Position numbers and translations under genes: made by a program | Notes under the pieces: generated by a model | Databases searched by the model: none | The model's input: the letters and a program-made list of their open reading frames with translations, nothing else | Told to the model about the DNA's origin: nothing | In this document: one piece after another, positions 20,851 to 24,606 of the stretch | Layout of the letters: each line of letters starts with the position of its first letter | How positions within the stretch are numbered: position 1 is the first letter of the stretch | NCBI GenBank assembly: GCA_034096865.1 | Contig: JAWQFJ010002863.1 | Span: forward strand, 40,001 to 64,606 | DNA: 24,606 nucleotides | Direction of reading: 5' to 3' | Source of the DNA: Theodoxus fluviatilis | Lineage: Eukaryota; Mollusca; Gastropoda; Cycloneritida; Neritidae

Positions 20851-23099
20851 ACCTTAGGCAGTTTTCCTGATGCATCGAAATGCGCCGGTTAATCACAACA
20901 TATTCATCACATATCCTCGTCCACTTTCCCTCAGTACAAACACATTCTTCTCGTTATTTCCCCGTCACCTGGCCTCATAAATCCTGTCATACAAGGGGTA
21001 CTCAGCCGCCATCAAACTGTATGCGGGCCTCCTGACTTCAATCAGCTCGCATTTCCCACCAGCAGCGCCCCCTACTCCAGTAATGCCCTCCTACAGGGCC
21101 ATCTGTCACCAGTTAATAGCGCCTTAACTGTTTTATTTTTCCAGAAATAGATCGAACGGCTTCATCCAAAGGCACAGCCGGCGCAAACTCGGGCGTTATG
21201 GCCTTTGATTGCGCCGGCGGCGGAATTACCGGAAGGAACCATCGAGACGGAATGCAGAAGAACTGCCCTCGCTTCCTGTACGTTCCAGCTGCCCACCAGT
21301 CTCATCGCCCGGAGTAAGGTTGAGGGATTGTTTCAAAATCAGGATGGACCTAATGAGACCCCGACGCTACTGCCTGAAGCACGCTACTAACTTGATCATG
21401 CATTTTGAGGAGGAAAAAAGACGACAGTGCGCTCTCAAATGCACTTAGACCAAAGGATGTATAACCGAGCAGAGAGCAATATATCCAGGGTCAGTTGCTG
21501 ACGGCTTTCATACCACATCTTTGTTAATACCACAGTATATGAACTGATTTTATCGCATAATAAAATGAATTTGTCTTTGAGAATTATATACTAATTTTTC
21601 TGTCTGATTGCGTGTAGTTGATGCCTCTTGTGGTCGGATATGGGATTTGTCAATGAGCTTGTAGTTGCGTGTGGGCATGGTTTGCTCTTCGAGGATGGTT
21701 TGAACGCTTGGTTGGATATAAATGATCCAATCCCGTCCTTCTGCTCCTCTCTTTGGCTTCATTGGGCCGCCCTGGCTGAGCTACTGGGGCAGACCCCGAA
21801 AGTCCAGAAGCCAGGGGTTGCAACTGATTTGGGGTCATCGAGCGACTCTGACCGCAAGTCATACTTTGAATACAGACCTTCTCGAAAAACATGTTTGTAG
21901 GAAGATAACATCAAAATAGAAACGTGAAGAGCATTTCAGCCGACTTGCCTTACATCTTCCATTAGACTGGAGTAAATCCAAATCAAGTTATTCAAAGGTT
22001 TTGCTAGGGCTCTTTGTTCAGAGCGGCTTCCCTCCAATGTGTGCGCACTGTTCAGAGCAACCACGAGTTGACATAAAGACTGGAGGTGGGGTATGCTGAT
22101 GAAAGATGGAAAGAGAATAGACGGAATTTTTTTACGCCACAATCTTCAACTTTAAAAAGACACGTTTACCAATAAAACTGTCCCGTCCGTTGGGGGGTTT
22201 TCACCCATATATCGCTGACACGATAAACCCTGTGGTTTTTTCCTTTCCAGCACGAAACTGCAGTCCTCATTTTCTAGCCTCCCATTCTCCACACAGTTCC
22301 AGGCACTCTACTTTCATCTGAATGCCCGGGACTGGCTTAACATCACGTTATGAATGTGCTGATATGCCAAGCTTCAAACTCCCTTTTCCATATTAAATAA
22401 AACATATAGCAAAAAGAGAGATAAACAAAATTTAAATGATGAATGCATCCTCCTGTAAGTCTGCCAATACTGGCGTTGTTGTAACTATGAATGTTTTTAA
22501 CTCCATCAATGATTTCATTGTTGTTGTTGTTTTAATAGGTGGTTTTTTTTTAAACTGAATTCTGAGTTTGCAACAATCTCTCATCCTTCTCTGTCCCAAA
22601 AACGTTTAACAAATTATTGCAGCCTCAGCATTTTGGATTGGACGACACTTTTACGGATATGTATGGAGCCACCGCAACAGCCAAGATCTGTTAAAATCGG
22701 CTCTCAGGCCAAGACAGCTTTGCCAGAAATGTTGGGTTCACCTCAGAAATAATTTTAATACACGATGAAATGTACTCGATCGTAGCCAAATCAAGACCGC
22801 TGCTTCGCGAGTTATACACTTTCAAACCTGCGCGTGGAAGAAACCGCGGTGTGAATTTCGATTTTAGCTGCCACCTAAGATGCGCTGTGTTCATGGTTCC
22901 TCAAGGGTATGATGAAAATTAACGACCTGATAAGAAGAGAAAAAAAGGACAGGAGTTGTTGCTTTTTGGTTTTCAAATGTTTTGTGCGTCGTGATGAAAT
23001 GTTTGAAAATAAAATATCAGAGAGCAGATATCAGACGTCTGTCTTAAGACAGATATTTCAATATCTGTTTCCCACCGAAATCTGAAAAACGCAGAGGGG

Positions 23100-23101
<2 letters not shown>
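20851..23101. other. Unassigned DNA
   Basis: No supported gene or repeat array was found. Short frames at 21205-21448 and 21628-21919 overlap each other in different frames and show no motifs. A short (TTG)n stretch is near 22520. Confidence 0.45.
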
Positions 23102-23486
<385 letters not shown>

Positions 23487-23571
23487 TTTCGGCACGGCAG
23501 TTATACCTTTTTTGCTTATTTCACAAGCAAATCCACGAACATTCCACTGCGCCTTTTTCCTCTCTATGCAG

Positions 23572-23715
23572 GTTGCCTGAAAAATGCCCAGCGCCAGTTG
23601 TCTTGGACAAAAAGCAGACGTTGCCAGCAGAATGGCGGTGCCTGGAAGGGGAACCGATACAACTGGAGCCCCCATAATTTCTGCTAACGTCAACAGTTCC
23701 AGCCGACTGTGCCAG
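23572..23715 (+). other. Candidate exon, 144 nt, flanked by splice-like sites (tentative)
   Basis: A clear pyrimidine tract ending in CTCTCTATGCAG lies just before 23572, and CAG/GTAACT follows at 23713-23721. No frame is open through the whole segment. One is open from an ATG at 23584 to the donor, exactly 44 codons, so this could be a first coding exon with 5' UTR. A later acceptor-like GTCTGCAG (to about 23829) would continue it in frame to a TGA at about 23961-23963. No family is recognised. Confidence 0.13.
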
Positions 23716-24292
23716 GTAACTCTAAACCTGGATTCTCGGCACTCCTGTGAAACAATGATGTGCTGAGCCTCAGCTATCCTTACCCATCCCTTGCCTGTCA
23801 CTATCCTTGTTTATGGAGACGTCTGCAGGAAACCAGACCGGAAGAGGAAGCTGAACATGCCCCCATCTTGCTCAATCCGAGGTCTGCACTCTTGCCGTCC
23901 TGGCTCGACCCCAAATGTTGTCTTAAGGGCCAAGAATGGATCTCGATCATGACAAAAAATTGATGCTGAAGTAATGCCGAGACAAAACTTCGGAGTCAGG
24001 CCATGGATGTGTATTAAAAGCGCTTGTCTGCGCATCGTAGTCTTAGTATGCTTAACCACATACACACATACGGGAGTGGTGGGGGTGGGCGGTGGGGGTG
24101 GGGGGGGGAAGAGTGACTAAGTAAGACATAAAGAAAGAAAAGAAAGATTGAAAGAGAGAGGAAGAGACAAATATGTAGAGAGAATAGATAACAAAAAAAG
24201 AGTGAGAGATGCAACGAAAATGTATTTGTACGTATGGGCATTGGACACATTACGAAATACAAATGTTCATGATACAGTTTTGTTGAATGTCG

Positions 24293-24293
<1 letters not shown>
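23716..24293. other. Unassigned DNA
   Basis: No supported gene. A G-rich run occurs at about 24073-24110, followed by an A/G-rich stretch. Confidence 0.45.
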
Positions 24294-24334
<41 letters not shown>

Positions 24335-24356
24335 GAGGGGGAAAGAGAGAGAGAGA
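24294..24356. repeat. (GA)n microsatellite, interrupted
   Basis: GA units to about 24331, a GGCGGAGGGGG interruption, then a few more GA units. Confidence 0.93.
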
Positions 24357-24606
24357 TCTATCAATGTCTCAAACACGCTGAAAACCCAGAATTGAACGCG
24401 TTCCGAATATCTTCGCATGGAATGAGAATCATTCAGATCTTGCATAATACAAAATCTCTGACAGCATCGACCAGCTACATCACCACGCTTGATTAATATT
24501 CTCCTGCCTGCGGAATAAATGCCTGCGTTTCCATCTCAACGGAAATTATGATGGCGGTCGCACACCTTCCGATTACGGCGAGAAGCGGTGCGCCTCGGAA
24601 AGCCAC
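24357..24606. other. Unassigned DNA to window end
   Basis: No feature seen. GC content rises in the last 80 bases. Confidence 0.45.

Overview
This window looks like nuclear DNA of an invertebrate animal, most likely a lophotrochozoan and plausibly a mollusc. The reasons are many long di-, tri- and tetranucleotide microsatellites, decayed LINE and LTR retrotransposons, short non-coding MITE-like insertions, no dense run of open genes, and a 10-N scaffold gap at 4597-4606. The species assignment is inference. I found no complete host gene, rRNA, tRNA, CRISPR array or prokaryotic operon.

Left part (1-4606): about 1.6 kb of unassigned DNA, a (CT)n tract, then a plus-strand LINE. Its ORF1 (coiled coil plus L1-type RNA-binding domain) carries frameshift and nonsense damage and is split by a 482-bp insertion with 16-bp perfect terminal inverted repeats and a CTG target duplication. 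Its ORF2 (AP endonuclease, then the start of the reverse transcriptase) has two frameshifts and is cut off by the assembly gap.

Centre-left (5028-9098): a minus-strand Ty3/Gypsy-like LTR retrotransposon. It has a complete 590-bp 3' LTR, a G-rich polypurine tract, an integrase remnant, a protease, a gag with a charged Arg/Glu/Lys-rich N-terminal region, a leader made of ~87-bp repeats, a likely primer-binding site and a truncated 5' LTR. Reverse transcriptase and RNase H are deleted, and protease and integrase remnants lie in one reading frame. Directly to its right is a 46-bp minisatellite (9285-9676).

Right part (9677-24606): mostly unassigned single-copy-looking DNA broken up by microsatellites, of which the largest are a CA/GA/GACA compound array at 14914-15192 and an imperfect GA tract of about 385 bp at 23102-23486. 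At 19659-20228 is the 3' end of a second LINE on the minus strand, ending in a (CAGTT)n tail. Next to it (20229-20850) is a tandem duplication. One copy holds a 40-bp stub of the same LINE 3' end flanked by exact 31-bp target duplications; the other copy keeps the empty site. A 208-codon ORF (17242-17868) and two splice-flanked segments (19336-19461, 23572-23715) are the only candidates for host exons, and all are weak.

The window is best read as a transposon graveyard that records a sequence of events. I see no evidence for a new multi-gene system. The most informative items are the nested TIR insertion, the RT-less LTR element with its repeated leader, and the duplication with a filled and an empty LINE target site.
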